Shown here: piece by piece, positions 53,318 through 63,828 of the stretch | Layout of the letters: each line of letters begins with the position of its first letter | Position numbering within the stretch: position 1 is the first letter of the stretch | Origin: Collinsella sp. | GTDB lineage: Bacteria; Actinomycetota; Coriobacteriia; Coriobacteriales; Coriobacteriaceae | Length of the DNA: 64,000 bases | Direction: 5' to 3' | Assembly: GCA_019414055.1 (NCBI GenBank) | Contig: DXMV01000014.1 | Span: 186,001-250,000 of the forward strand | Translations under genes and position numbers: made by a program | Notes under the pieces: generated by a model | What the model was told of the DNA's origin: nothing | What the model saw: only the letters and a program-made list of their open reading frames with translations | Databases searched by the model: none

Positions 53318-54757
53318 TTAGTTCTCCTCGGTCGCAGCGTTCTCGGACTCGGCAAAATTCCAGCCGGCAAGACGGTCCTTCGCGGTGTCGATGTCCAGGT
53401 AGTTCTCTTCGCCATCCATGAGTCGCGTAAAGGCGGTAAAGAGATAGTGGGCATCGGTGGGGCCGGGCGAGGCCTCGGGGTGGTACTGGACCGAGAAGCA
53501 CGGGGCGTCGAGCAGCTGGATGCCCTCGGCGGTGCCGTCGTTGAGGTTCACGTGCGTCAGGCGAATGCGGCCGAAGCGCTCGTTCATCACGACCGGCGCG
53601 ATGCCGCGGCGCACCCAGGCGCGCAGATCGCCATCGACCGCGTGCTCGGTCTCGCCGCCGGAAAGCTCCGGGATCAGTTCGCCCAGACTGGGGAACAGCA
53701 GGCCAAAGCCGTGATTTTGCGCGGTGATCTCCACGCGACGACTCACCAGGTTCATAACCGGCTGGTTACCGCCACGGTGACCGAATTTAAGCTTTTCCAT
53801 TTGGGCGCCACACGCCAAGCTGATCATCTGGTGACCAAGGCAAATGCCAAAGACCGGCACCTTGCCGATCAGCTGCTGCACCTGCTCGTAGGTCTCCACC
53901 ACGGCATCGGGGTCGCCGGGGCCGTTGGACAAAAAGACGCCGTCAGGATTCATGTCGAGCACCTGCTGGGCGGGCGTATCCCACGGCACGACAGTAAGGT
54001 CGCAGCCGGCACGGACGAGGCCCTCCAGGATGCCGCGCTTGACGCCGCAGTCGTAGGCGACCACGTTGTGGCGGGCAGGAGCGGCAGGGGCAAGCGCAAA
54101 GTCATGCGTAGCGGGCAGGTCGGCAGCTGCAAACTCGTGAGGTGCGGGGCAGCTCACGGTCTTGACCAGATTCTCGCCCACCAGCGTCGGCGCTGCGGCC
54201 AGACGCTCGGCAAGCTCGTCGACGTCAAAGATCTCGGTCGAGATAATGCCCATTTTGGAGCCGTTGTCGCGCAGGTGGCGCACCAGGGCACGGGTGTCGA
54301 CGCCCTCGATAGCGACGATGCCGTGGGCACGCAGGTACTCCGGCACGCTGACGGCCGAGCGCCAGTTGGAAGGCGTGGCGCACATGTCGCGGACAATCAT
54401 GCCGCGCATGGCGGGAGCGCTCGCGGGGCGGGCGGTATCACCGGGGAAGGCCGACTGGATGTCGGTCTCGTCGATGCCGTAGTTGCCGATCTGCGGATAG
54501 GTCATGGTTACAATTTGGCCGGCATAGCTCGGGTCGGTCATGACCTCAAAATAGCCCTCGAGCGAGGTGTTGAAGCAGACCTCGCCGGTCGCGGTGCCCT
54601 CGGCACCGCATGCACGGCCATAAAAAATGGTCCCATCCTCAAGGTACAGGATGCAGGGACCGCAGGTGCCCTTGCTGGTTTTGGCCAGCATGCGCTGGCA
54701 AAGCTCGCTGGGCGCGAAGGTGCGGGCGGCAGCGCCCGCAGCATGGTTGTTCGCCAT
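53318..54757 (-). CDS. carA: Carbamoyl-phosphate synthase small subunit
   Basis: A 479-residue glutaminase subunit supplying ammonia to CarB. The N-terminal domain has ILYLEDGTIFYGRACG and GEVCFNTSLEGYFEVMTDPSYAGQIV. The amidotransferase domain has LSNGPGDPDAV, GICLGHQM with the catalytic Cys (~303) and QYHPEASPGP with the His. It is about 100 residues longer than the usual CarA. Part of this is an insertion around VNLVSRRVEITAQNHGFGLLFPSLGELIPE, and a C-terminal tail follows HYLFTAFTRLMDG. The ATG at 54757 follows GGAAGGAGAATT. Confidence 0.95.
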   Translation of the reverse strand: MANNHAAGAAARTFAPSELCQRMLAKTSKGTCGPCILYLEDGTIFYGRACGAEGTATGEVCFNTSLEGYFEVMTDPSYAGQIVTMTYPQIGNYGIDETDIQSAFPGDTARPASAPAMRGMIVRDMCATPSNWRSAVSVPEYLRAHGIVAIEGVDTRALVRHLRDNGSKMGIISTEIFDVDELAERLAAAPTLVGENLVKTVSCPAPHEFAAADLPATHDFALAPAAPARHNVVAYDCGVKRGILEGLVRAGCDLTVVPWDTPAQQVLDMNPDGVFLSNGPGDPDAVVETYEQVQQLIGKVPVFGICLGHQMISLACGAQMEKLKFGHRGGNQPVMNLVSRRVEITAQNHGFGLLFPSLGELIPELSGGETEHAVDGDLRAWVRRGIAPVVMNERFGRIRLTHVNLNDGTAEGIQLLDAPCFSVQYHPEASPGPTDAHYLFTAFTRLMDGEENYLDIDTAKDRLAGWNFAESENAATEEN

Positions 54758-54917
54758 AATTCTCCTTCCCGGTCTCACAGGACCGGCTTAAAGGTTGGTA
54801 GTTAGGCCTCGCGGTATTGTAACCGCAAGTATGCTCCATGGCGTTAATTTCATCGAAATGTTTACGAAATGATAATTATGACTTTCTATGCATAATGATT
54901 TTTCTGGGACGGGGATT

Positions 54918-54959
54918 AAAAATCATCCCGCGCGGGCACTTGGCTCACGCGGGATGATG
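54918..54959 (-). terminator. Rho-independent terminator after the 319-residue gene
   Basis: CATCATCCCGCG pairs with CGCGGGATGATT and is followed by TTTTTAA on the minus strand. Confidence 0.85.
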
Positions 54960-54964
54960 GTGTC

Positions 54965-55924
54965 TTATTTATCCTGCTCCAGCAGATCGGACGGTGTGCG
55001 ATCTGGCTTACCGCCGCGGAAGATCTCGCGACCGTGCAGGCGATGTTCCAAGTCGCGCTCGGCCTTTTCCTCCGTGATCTTGGTCTGGCTTACCGCCGGG
55101 TCCTCAATCAGTGACGACACCGAGTTCACCTGCTTTTGGATGCGCTCGGCAATCGTGTCGTCCATGCTCACGATACGCATCTTCCAGTCGATGCTCGTGG
55201 CATTTGACGAGCTCTTGGTCCACACAAACGTCAAAATGGCGCTCTGATGACCCCTCGCGGGGAACATGCCAAAGAAGGAATCATGCTGGATATTGCTGTC
55301 CTCATCGATATAGGCGTGCACGTTGTACACCACGCGGTCGATCTTATCGTTGAGCAGCGCGTTGGTCGCAAGTGCCGCGGCCTGGATCTGCCCGTTGGAC
55401 AGCAGCTCAAGCTCGTTGGCAGACGATGTGTCCAACACCGTTACCTCGACCGTGCCCGTACGTTCATCGGCTTCATCGACGGTAAAGTCGAGCGGGAACT
55501 GCGTAAAGCCGTTGCCCCACTCGAGTCCACCCTTGAGTGCTGTAGAAACGGTATCGACCGAAACGCTCTCGGACAGGTTGGCAGTGTTCAAGCGGCGCAT
55601 CACGCCGTAGCCGATCTGCATGCCCACGATCAGCACCAGGATGCCGATGACCACAGCCATGGCGGTCTTCGTAATGGTATGGCTCACCTGCGAGCCCGAA
55701 GGGTCGTCCTCGGACAGCGGGTCAATCTGCTTTGTCTGGCTTGCGCGATCTTCGCTGCGAAGCTGCGCCAGCGCCGCCTTGTCTCCGCGCTTGGCAGCAG
55801 CCTCTTTTTCGCGCATGCGCTCGGTGCGCTTTTTGGCAAGCGTCGGATCCAAAACGCCGGATGCGTCGATCTCGGAGAATAACTCCGTCACTTCTTCCGG
55901 AGTCAAAGGGTTCTTCTCAGCCAT
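54965..55924 (-). CDS. Membrane protein of unknown function, single pass
   Basis: A 319-residue protein I do not recognise. Residues 1-85 are highly charged and cytoplasmic (TPEEVTELFSEIDASGVLDP, then RTERMREKEAAAKRGDKAAL). One membrane segment at about 88-110 (TAMAVVIGILVLIVGMQIGY) is followed by an outer region with SVSVDTVSTALKGGLEWGNG and no domain I know. The C-terminal 40 residues are charged again. It lies 19 bp after the ABC exporter gene on the same strand, which suggests joint expression with it. Confidence 0.8.
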   Translation of the reverse strand: MAEKNPLTPEEVTELFSEIDASGVLDPTLAKKRTERMREKEAAAKRGDKAALAQLRSEDRASQTKQIDPLSEDDPSGSQVSHTITKTAMAVVIGILVLIVGMQIGYGVMRRLNTANLSESVSVDTVSTALKGGLEWGNGFTQFPLDFTVDEADERTGTVEVTVLDTSSANELELLSNGQIQAAALATNALLNDKIDRVVYNVHAYIDEDSNIQHDSFFGMFPARGHQSAILTFVWTKSSSNATSIDWKMRIVSMDDTIAERIQKQVNSVSSLIEDPAVSQTKITEEKAERDLEHRLHGREIFRGGKPDRTPSDLLEQDK

Positions 55925-55943
55925 ATACTTCCTGTCATATCAA

Positions 55944-57716
55944 TCAGTCGAGCTCGTGCGCACGCGCACCTTCGAACTGCATTCGATAGTAACGGGCATA
56001 GGTGCCGCCACGGGCGAGAAGCTGCTCATGCGTACCACGTTCCACAACGCGACCATGCTCGACGGTCGCAATCTCGTCGGCATGTTTAATGGTCGAGAGA
56101 CGGTGGGCGATGATGATCGTGGTGCGACCGCGCGCCAAGCGCTCGAGCGACTCCTGCACCGCCTCCTCGCTCTCGTTATCCAAGGCGCTCGTCGCCTCGT
56201 CCAGGATCAGGATCTTGGGGTTCTTGAGAAACACACGCGCAATGGCTACGCGCTGCTTCTGGCCACCCGAAAGACGGCTGCCGCGCTCGCCCACGACCGT
56301 GTCGTAGCCCTGCGGCAGCGACTCGATGAAGGCATCGATATTGGCACGGCGGGCGGCCTCGGCGACCTCTTCTGCCGTGGCGCCCGGCTTGCCGTAGGCG
56401 ATGTTCTCGCCAATCGTACCGTCAAACAGGTAGACATCCTGCTGCACCAGGCCAATGGCGCGGCGCAGACTCTGTTGCGTCACGTCGCGCACGTCCTGGC
56501 CGTCGATGCTGATGGATCCAGCAGCCACGTCATAAAAGCGCGGCAGCAGCGAACACGTTGTGGACTTGCCGCCGCCCGAGGGGCCAACCAGCGCAATGGT
56601 CTGGCCGGGCTTGATGGACAGATCCATATGGTCGATAACAGGGCGCCCGTCGGCGCCGCCCTCGCCCAATTCAACATCCTCGTAGCTAAAGCACACGTCG
56701 CGATATTCAACCGCGCCAGCCGTCACCTGCAGATCCGCGGCATCCGGCTTGTCCTGGATATCCGGGGCGGTCGAAAGCACCTCGTCCATGCGTTTAAAGC
56801 CGGCGATGGCCTTCTGATACGTCTCAGCCGAGTTCACAAGCGTCTCGAGCGGAGTGCAGAACAGCGAAATGTAGAGCGCGAAGGTCGCCATATCGACCGC
56901 CTGCAGCTGTCCCTGGGCCACCAGCCAACCACCCAGCAGCACCACAATCACGTACAGCACGCCCGAGAGCAGACCATACGTCGCAGTGTAGACGCCCATG
57001 GCGTGATACATATTCTCCTTGGACGAAAGATAGCGGTCGTTGGAGGCGCGGAACTTGGAGCGCTCAGCTTCCTCGTTCGCAAAACTCTTTACCACGCGCA
57101 TGCCTGCCAGCGAATCCTGCAGCTGAGCATTAATGCCGCTGATCTTTTTGCGGTTGTCGCTGAAGACCTCGCGCATGCGCATGTTCTGCCAAAACATGAT
57201 GACCGCAAACGCCGCCGTCACCACGGCCATGGCAAGCGCCAGCACCGGGGCAATAGCAAAGAGAATCACGAACGAGCCGACGATCTCGATGCCGCAGATG
57301 ATAATCCACTCGGGCACGTGGTGTGCCGCCTCGCAGATATCGAACAGGTCGTTGACCACGCGGCTCATCATGTCACCCGAGCTGTTGCGATCGAAGTACG
57401 CAAAGCTAAAGCGCTCATACTGATCGAACAGGTCCTCGCGCATCTTGGACTCCATGCGCGCGCCCATCACGTGGCCCCAGTAACTCACAAAGTAGCGACA
57501 GGCGCAACGGATGGCATACATCAGTACCAGGCCAACCGCGATCATACCGAGCGCCTGCATAATAGCAGCCTGACCCTGGGTAAAGAGCCCACCGGTCAGA
57601 TTGCGCAGAATGATAGGAAACGCCAAGTCAATGGCGGCAAGCACCAGGGCACAAACAGTATCGGCAACAAAAAGCCCCATCTGGGGCTTGTAATACGAAA
57701 GAAACCTCTTCAGCAT
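55944..57716 (-). CDS. ABC exporter, fused membrane and ATPase domains
   Basis: A 590-residue half-transporter. Six membrane segments lie in the N-terminal part (about 15-310), then the ATPase: Walker A GPSGGGKSTTCSLLPRFYD (~378), signature LSGGQKQRVAIARVF (~480), Walker B ILILDEATSALDNESE and switch IIAHRLSTI. It acts as a homodimer or heterodimer. A lipid, peptide or drug could be the substrate. It is followed by the single-pass membrane protein gene. Confidence 0.92.
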   Translation of the reverse strand: MLKRFLSYYKPQMGLFVADTVCALVLAAIDLAFPIILRNLTGGLFTQGQAAIMQALGMIAVGLVLMYAIRCACRYFVSYWGHVMGARMESKMREDLFDQYERFSFAYFDRNSSGDMMSRVVNDLFDICEAAHHVPEWIIICGIEIVGSFVILFAIAPVLALAMAVVTAAFAVIMFWQNMRMREVFSDNRKKISGINAQLQDSLAGMRVVKSFANEEAERSKFRASNDRYLSSKENMYHAMGVYTATYGLLSGVLYVIVVLLGGWLVAQGQLQAVDMATFALYISLFCTPLETLVNSAETYQKAIAGFKRMDEVLSTAPDIQDKPDAADLQVTAGAVEYRDVCFSYEDVELGEGGADGRPVIDHMDLSIKPGQTIALVGPSGGGKSTTCSLLPRFYDVAAGSISIDGQDVRDVTQQSLRRAIGLVQQDVYLFDGTIGENIAYGKPGATAEEVAEAARRANIDAFIESLPQGYDTVVGERGSRLSGGQKQRVAIARVFLKNPKILILDEATSALDNESEEAVQESLERLARGRTTIIIAHRLSTIKHADEIATVEHGRVVERGTHEQLLARGGTYARYYRMQFEGARAHELD

Positions 57717-57798
57717 GTGATCCTCAAAGAAATATCAGCAACGTAAGGCCCTGGGACAAAGCAATCAGCAATACTTGTCCCAGGGCTACCCCCACTCG

Positions 57799-58494
57799 TT
57801 AAAGCTCCGCGCCCCCAAGGCGGTGCGCGATGCTATCGCAGGCCAAGGCGCCCACGACGGTCTTGGCATCTTCGATCTTGCCGTCGAGCACGGCGTCGAT
57901 CAGCTCGTGCAGCGGCACGAGGTCCACGTTGACGAACTCGTCATCATCGGGGTTGGGTGCATCGAACTCGAGCTTGGTGGCCAGGTAGATATGAATGATC
58001 TCGTCGCAGAAGCCGCAGGTCGTGACAATCGACGTCAAAAAGCGAATGCGGCCGGCCCTAAAGCCCGTCTCCTCGTGCAGCTCACGCTTGGCGCAATCGA
58101 GCGGATCCTCGCCCGGATCGAGCTTGCCGGCGGGAATCTCGACCGTCACGCGGTCGATGGCGGTGCGGTACTGACGCACCAGCACAATCTTGCCGCTCTC
58201 GGTAAGCGCCACAACGGCCGCCGCGCCAGGATGTCGAATCACATCGCGGGCGCTGCGGTGACCGTTGGGCAGCTCAACCTCAAGACGGTGGACGTCGAGG
58301 ATCTTGCCTTTCCAGGCGCACTCCTCCGAAAGAATCTTCTCGTGTAGCTCGGCATCGTGCGGGTCGTCATCGCCCAGCACCAGCATCGGCTCGTCGACAA
58401 CCTCGCCACCCGGCTCGCCCTCGGCGTGTCCGTACGCGCGGCCATCTTCCTCGACGATCTGCGCGTCCACGAGCTCTTCGTTCTTCTCGTCCAT
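57799..58494 (-). CDS. NUDIX hydrolase, ADP-ribose pyrophosphatase type
   Basis: A 231-residue cytoplasmic enzyme. The Nudix box GEDPLDCAKRELHEETGFRAG matches GX5EX7REUXEEXGU in full. The preceding VEIPAGKLDPG is the usual ADP-ribose/sugar-nucleotide pattern. About 60 acidic residues precede the core (KNEELVDAQIVEEDGRAYGH), longer than usual. The ATG at 58494 is 9 nt from GAGAGGA; the ATG at 58503 abuts it directly. It begins 21 bp after purD, on the same strand. Confidence 0.88.
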   Translation of the reverse strand: MDEKNEELVDAQIVEEDGRAYGHAEGEPGGEVVDEPMLVLGDDDPHDAELHEKILSEECAWKGKILDVHRLEVELPNGHRSARDVIRHPGAAAVVALTESGKIVLVRQYRTAIDRVTVEIPAGKLDPGEDPLDCAKRELHEETGFRAGRIRFLTSIVTTCGFCDEIIHIYLATKLEFDAPNPDDDEFVNVDLVPLHELIDAVLDGKIEDAKTVVGALACDSIAHRLGGAEL

Positions 58495-58515
58495 CCGTCT
58501 CATTCCTCTCGGACT

Positions 58516-59820
58516 TTAGGCATCCCAGGCGTCGCGGCCACGCAGTGCGCGCAGACCGATGTCGTGACGCAGGGTCTTGCCCTCAAAATCAATCTTCTCG
58601 CAGGCATCGTAAGCAAGGTTGCGAGCGTTCTCAAACGTGTCGCCCAGCGCGGTCACGGCAAGCACACGGCCACCGTTGGTCACGAGATGACCGTCCACCA
58701 CGGCGGTGCCGGCATGGTACACGGTCACGTTCTCCATGGCCTCGGCGTCGGCGATGCCGGTGATGACTTTGCCCTTCTCATAGCTGCCGGGGTAGCCCGC
58801 GCTCGTCAGGACAACGGCCACAGCCCACTCGTCACGCCAATCGAGCTCAATCTGATCAAGCTCGCAGTTGGCGCAGGCGAGCATAACCTCGACCAGGTCG
58901 TTCTTGAGGCGCGGCAGCACGACCTGCGTCTCGGGGTCGCCAAAGCGGGCATTGAACTCCAGCACCTTGGGGCCGGCGGGGGTGAGCATAAAGCCACCGT
59001 ACAGGCAGCCGCGGTAGTCGATGCCCTCGGCAGCAAGCTCGGCCACGGTCTGCTCCATGACCGCCACCATGGTGGCGTGCTCCTCGTCGGTCACGATGGG
59101 CACCGGGCTGTAAACGCCCATGCCGCCGGTGTTGGGGCCAAGGTCGCCCTCGAGCGCGCGCTTGTGGTCCTGCGAGGTGGCCATGGGGCGCACGGTCTTG
59201 CCGTCGGTAAAGGCCAGCAGCGAACACTCGGGGCCAACCAGCATCTCCTCAATGACAACGGTGTTGCCGGCATCACCAAAGGTACCGCCAAAGCACTCGC
59301 GCACGGCCTCTTCGGCCTGCTCGAGCTCAGTCGCCACGATAACGCCCTTGCCTGCGGCCAGGCCGTCAGCCTTCACGACCAGCGGGGCACCCTGCTCACG
59401 CACATAGGCGAGAGCCGAAGCCTCGTCAGTAAACGAGCCATAGGCGGCCGTCGGAATGCCGGCACGCTCCATGAGCTGCTTGGAGAATAGCTTGGAGCCC
59501 TCCATCTGGGCACCCTCGGCACCCGGGCCAAAGCAGGGAATGCCCGCCGCGCGCACGGCATCGGCTACGCCCGCCACGAGCGGAGCCTCGGGGCCAATCA
59601 CCACGAGTCCGCATCCGTGGCTCTGGGCAAACGCCGCCACGGCCGCAGGATCGCAATCGTCGAGAACCACGTTCTCGCCGCAGCTCGCGGTGCCGCCGTT
59701 GCCCGGCGCAATGTAGAGCTTGCCGGCGCGCGGTGATGCTGCGAGCTTTGCTGCCAGAGCATGCTCGCGGCCGCCGCTGCCCAACAACAGGATGTCGATG
59801 GTTTGAGTGTCCGCCTTCAA
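58516..59820 (-). CDS. purD: Phosphoribosylamine-glycine ligase (TTG start)
   Basis: A 434-residue ATP-grasp enzyme of the purine pathway. LLLGSGGREHALAAKLAAS, VVIGPEAPLVAGVADAVRAAGI, VVKADGLAAGKGVIVA, EEMLVGPECSLLAFTDG and EFNARFGDPETQVVLPRL are all present. The ideal AGGAGG site lies 5 nt before a TTG at 59820 and no ATG or GTG fits, so TTG is taken as the start. The longer frame to 59988 includes part of the purA terminator and is rejected. NUDIX gene follows 21 bp downstream. Confidence 0.93.
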   Translation of the reverse strand: MKADTQTIDILLLGSGGREHALAAKLAASPRAGKLYIAPGNGGTASCGENVVLDDCDPAAVAAFAQSHGCGLVVIGPEAPLVAGVADAVRAAGIPCFGPGAEGAQMEGSKLFSKQLMERAGIPTAAYGSFTDEASALAYVREQGAPLVVKADGLAAGKGVIVATELEQAEEAVRECFGGTFGDAGNTVVIEEMLVGPECSLLAFTDGKTVRPMATSQDHKRALEGDLGPNTGGMGVYSPVPIVTDEEHATMVAVMEQTVAELAAEGIDYRGCLYGGFMLTPAGPKVLEFNARFGDPETQVVLPRLKNDLVEVMLACANCELDQIELDWRDEWAVAVVLTSAGYPGSYEKGKVITGIADAEAMENVTVYHAGTAVVDGHLVTNGGRVLAVTALGDTFENARNLAYDACEKIDFEGKTLRHDIGLRALRGRDAWDA

Positions 59821-59874
59821 GGGTGCCTCCTCTATGGATGAATGGCTCGCTCCGCGCGAGCCCTTTGCAAGCAA

Positions 59875-59916
59875 ATATACCCCTCGGCCGCCCGCTTGGG
59901 CTGCAAAGGGGTATAT
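59875..59916 (-). terminator. Terminator-like hairpin between purA and purD
   Basis: ATATACCCCT (59875-59884) pairs with AGGGGTATAT (59907-59916) and is flanked by A/T. It would separate purA from purD on the minus strand. Confidence 0.6.
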
Positions 59917-59938
59917 CGCAATAACCGAATAGTGCCGA

Positions 59939-61225
<1,287 letters not shown>

Positions 61226-61318
61226 GTTTACTCCTTACATTCATGGACTGTCTACGCGCCACGCTGGCGCGCAGAAGCACAAAACATTCCCAGTATACCC
61301 GTGCAACGGGCGCCTGTC

Positions 61319-62710
61319 CTACTCCTCGGTATGCGCCCCATCAAGCTCATAGAACTTGGTGGATGCCGGCAGGAACATCAGGTCGACGTCACCGATCGGG
61401 CCCGAACGGTTCTTGGCCACGACGATACGCGTAACGCCCTCGTCGGGTCGATCGTCACGCGAGGCCTCGGCCTCATCGGCGGAGCGGTCCAGGAACATAA
61501 CGATGTCGGCGTCCTGCTCGATGGAGCCCGATTCACGCAGGTCGGACAGCTGCGGGCGCTTGCCGGTACGGGATTCGACCTGACGCGACAGCTGTGACAG
61601 CGCGATCAACGGAATCTTGAGCTCCTTGGCCATAATCTTCAGACCACGCGACATCTCGGAGACCTCGACGGTACGGCTCTCGGAGCGACGTCCCGGCGGA
61701 GGACTCACCAGCTGTAGGTAGTCCAGAATGATGATGGCCTTCTCCTTGTTGTGGAGCATGCGGCGGCTCTTGGCGCGGATCTCGGTCACCGTGGTGCCGG
61801 GCGTATCGTCAATCAGGATGTCGAGCTTAGACAAGGTCTGCGTGGCCTCGTTGATATTTGCCCACTGCTCGGGGCTAATGCGGCCCGTACGGAAGTCGCT
61901 GATCGAGATCATGGCGTAGGCGCAAATCAGGCGCTGGGCAATTTCCTTGCCCGACATCTCTAGCGAAAAGAAGCCGACGGTATAGCCCGCAGCGGCGGCA
62001 TTCAGCGCCAGGTTCAGAGCGAATGACGTCTTACCCACGGCAGGGCGGGCGCCGATAATGATGAGCTGACCCTCGCGGAAACCCATAAGCATGCGGTCGA
62101 GCGACGGGAAGCCGGTGGGCACGCCCGCGGCCTGTCCACCGGCCTTACACACTTCCTCGGCCTCGTTATAGGCCTCGACCATAAACTCGGTCAGTGTCTT
62201 ATAGCTCGACTTGACCTCGCGCGCCGTGACCTTGAGCAGCTTGCTCTCGGCCAACTCCACGACCTCTTTGGTGTCGGTAGGGGCGTTATAGGCCAGCGCG
62301 TTGATCTCGTTGGTGGCACCGATCAGCTCGCGCAGCATCGAGTCGCGGCGAACGATGGCGGCATGGTGCTGCCAGTTCACAAGTGACAGGGTCTGACCCA
62401 TCAGCTCCAAAATGTAGGCCTCGCCGCCCACGGCATCAAGCTTGTTGATGCTGCGCAGGTAATCGATCAGCGAGATAGAGTCGATGGGAATGCGGCTGTT
62501 GTACATATCGACCATCGCGGTGTAGATGGTCTTATGAATGGGCCGGTAGAAGTCATCGGGCTGCAGCTCGACCTGGGCCTCCTCGACCACCTCGGGCGAT
62601 AGCAGCATGGCGGCCAGTACATTGGCCTCTGCATCTTGGTTTTGAGGGAGACCCAACTTGGAGCCACGGTCCTCGACCGTCAGCCCCGTCTCCCTTTCGT
62701 CATATGCCAT
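61319..62710 (-). CDS. dnaB: Replicative DNA helicase
   Basis: A 463-residue hexameric helicase. The N-terminal domain (PQNQDAEANVLAAMLLSPEV) is for primase binding. The RecA-like domain has the Walker A GARPAVGKTSFALN (about 205), IIILDYLQL, and SQLSRQVESRTGKRPQLSDLRESGSIEQDADIV. The ATG at 62710 fits GAGGATGCTC; the longer in-frame ATG at 62722 has no ribosome site. No intein. It follows the rpsR-rplI cluster, a common arrangement, but a terminator lies between. Confidence 0.96.
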   Translation of the reverse strand: MAYDERETGLTVEDRGSKLGLPQNQDAEANVLAAMLLSPEVVEEAQVELQPDDFYRPIHKTIYTAMVDMYNSRIPIDSISLIDYLRSINKLDAVGGEAYILELMGQTLSLVNWQHHAAIVRRDSMLRELIGATNEINALAYNAPTDTKEVVELAESKLLKVTAREVKSSYKTLTEFMVEAYNEAEEVCKAGGQAAGVPTGFPSLDRMLMGFREGQLIIIGARPAVGKTSFALNLALNAAAAGYTVGFFSLEMSGKEIAQRLICAYAMISISDFRTGRISPEQWANINEATQTLSKLDILIDDTPGTTVTEIRAKSRRMLHNKEKAIIILDYLQLVSPPPGRRSESRTVEVSEMSRGLKIMAKELKIPLIALSQLSRQVESRTGKRPQLSDLRESGSIEQDADIVMFLDRSADEAEASRDDRPDEGVTRIVVAKNRSGPIGDVDLMFLPASTKFYELDGAHTEE

Positions 62711-62872
62711 GAGCATCCTCATTCATATCGCTTGCGAGCATCCATAGTATCAGCCACGGTCCCAAAACGGACCGCGCGCCGGCAATCATCACCGAACCAA
62801 ACGGATGAACGGTCCCGCAATTGGGACTTCACCATAACGCCTGCCATAGCGCTCGCTGAGCGTAGAAAACAA

Positions 62873-62902
62873 AAGGGCGCCCTGGTTTCCCAGAGCGCCC
62901 TT
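62873..62902 (-). terminator. Rho-independent terminator after rplI
   Basis: On the minus strand AAGGGCGCTCTGG pairs with CCAGGGCGCCCTT (one G:T-type mismatch) around GAAA, followed by TTTGTTTTC. Confidence 0.85.
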
Positions 62903-62934
62903 CTTAGAACAAGGTTGTTGCGTTGCAGCAAATG

Positions 62935-63474
62935 CTACTCGGCAGCAGCCTCAGTCTCGACCTCGGCGGTCTCGGCCTCGGCGACCTCAGCGGTCTCCTC
63001 AGCCTCAGCCTCGGCAGCGAGCTCCTCGGCGGTAACGCCAACGAGAACGACAACCTCGGCCTTGATCTCGCGGTACAGCGAGATGGCAACGGTGTGGGCA
63101 CCGGCAACCTTGATGGGCTTACCGAGCTCGACGCGCTTGCGGTCGATGTCCATACCGAGCTGAGCCTTGATGGCGTCGGCGATCATAGCGGCGGTAACGG
63201 AGCCAAAGAGGATGCCCTCGTCGCCGACCTTGACGTCAACGGTGACCGTCTTGCCCTCGAAGGCAGCCTTGGTCTCGTTGGCGGTAGCCAGGCGGACGGC
63301 CTCGCGCTTGGCGATGTTGTTGCGACGCTCGTCAAGCTGCTTGAGGTTGCCCTTGGTGGCGGCAACAGCGAGCTTCTTGGGGAACAGGAAGTTCTCAGCG
63401 TAACCCTGAGCGACCTCTACGACGTCACCCTCGCCGCCCTTGCCCTTGATCTCATCGAGAAGAATAACCTTCAT
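62935..63474 (-). CDS. rplI: Ribosomal protein L9 with acidic C-terminal tail
   Basis: A 179-residue protein. KVILLDEIKGKGGEGDVVEVAQGYAENFLFPKKLA is the L9 signature. The long helix and C-terminal domain follow. The core ends about residue 145. The last 33 residues are almost only Ala, Glu, Val and Thr (AEEETAEV-like), which is not part of usual L9. Third gene of ssb-rpsR-rplI, 15 bp after rpsR. Confidence 0.95.
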   Translation of the reverse strand: MKVILLDEIKGKGGEGDVVEVAQGYAENFLFPKKLAVAATKGNLKQLDERRNNIAKREAVRLATANETKAAFEGKTVTVDVKVGDEGILFGSVTAAMIADAIKAQLGMDIDRKRVELGKPIKVAGAHTVAISLYREIKAEVVVLVGVTAEELAAEAEAEETAEVAEAETAEVETEAAAE

Positions 63475-63489
63475 GATGCGTCTCCCTTC

Positions 63490-63756
63490 TTAGCCGCGGT
63501 CGCGGTTGCCACGAGAGGAAACCACGGGGACGGTGTACGGCAGGAGAGCCATCTCGCGGGCGCGCTTGATGGCGTTGGCGATGTCATGCTGATGCTGCGT
63601 GCAAGCGCCAGTGACGCGACGGGGCTTGATTTTGCCGCGGTCGGTCATGTACTTACGGAGAAGCTGAGTGTCCTTATAGTCGATGAACTCAGTGTTCTCC
63701 TTGCAGAACTGGCAGTACTTACGACGCGGCTGACGTGCAGAAAAATCATTAGCCAT
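63490..63756 (-). CDS. rpsR: Ribosomal protein S18
   Basis: An 88-residue protein. RRKYCQFCKENTEFIDYKD and LLRKYMTDRGKIKPRRVTGACTQHQHDIANAIKRAREMALLPY are the S18 core. The CxxC pair may bind zinc. The ATG at 63756 has GAAAGGT upstream. The longer frame to 63807 is non-coding leader. Between ssb and rplI, the standard order. Confidence 0.97.
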   Translation of the reverse strand: MANDFSARQPRRKYCQFCKENTEFIDYKDTQLLRKYMTDRGKIKPRRVTGACTQHQHDIANAIKRAREMALLPYTVPVVSSRGNRDRG

Positions 63757-63828
63757 GTCAAAATACCTTTCATTTGGCAACTTCGGCGAACCGAAGCCGC
63801 CTCTCACTCAAAAATAGGTGAACAACCC

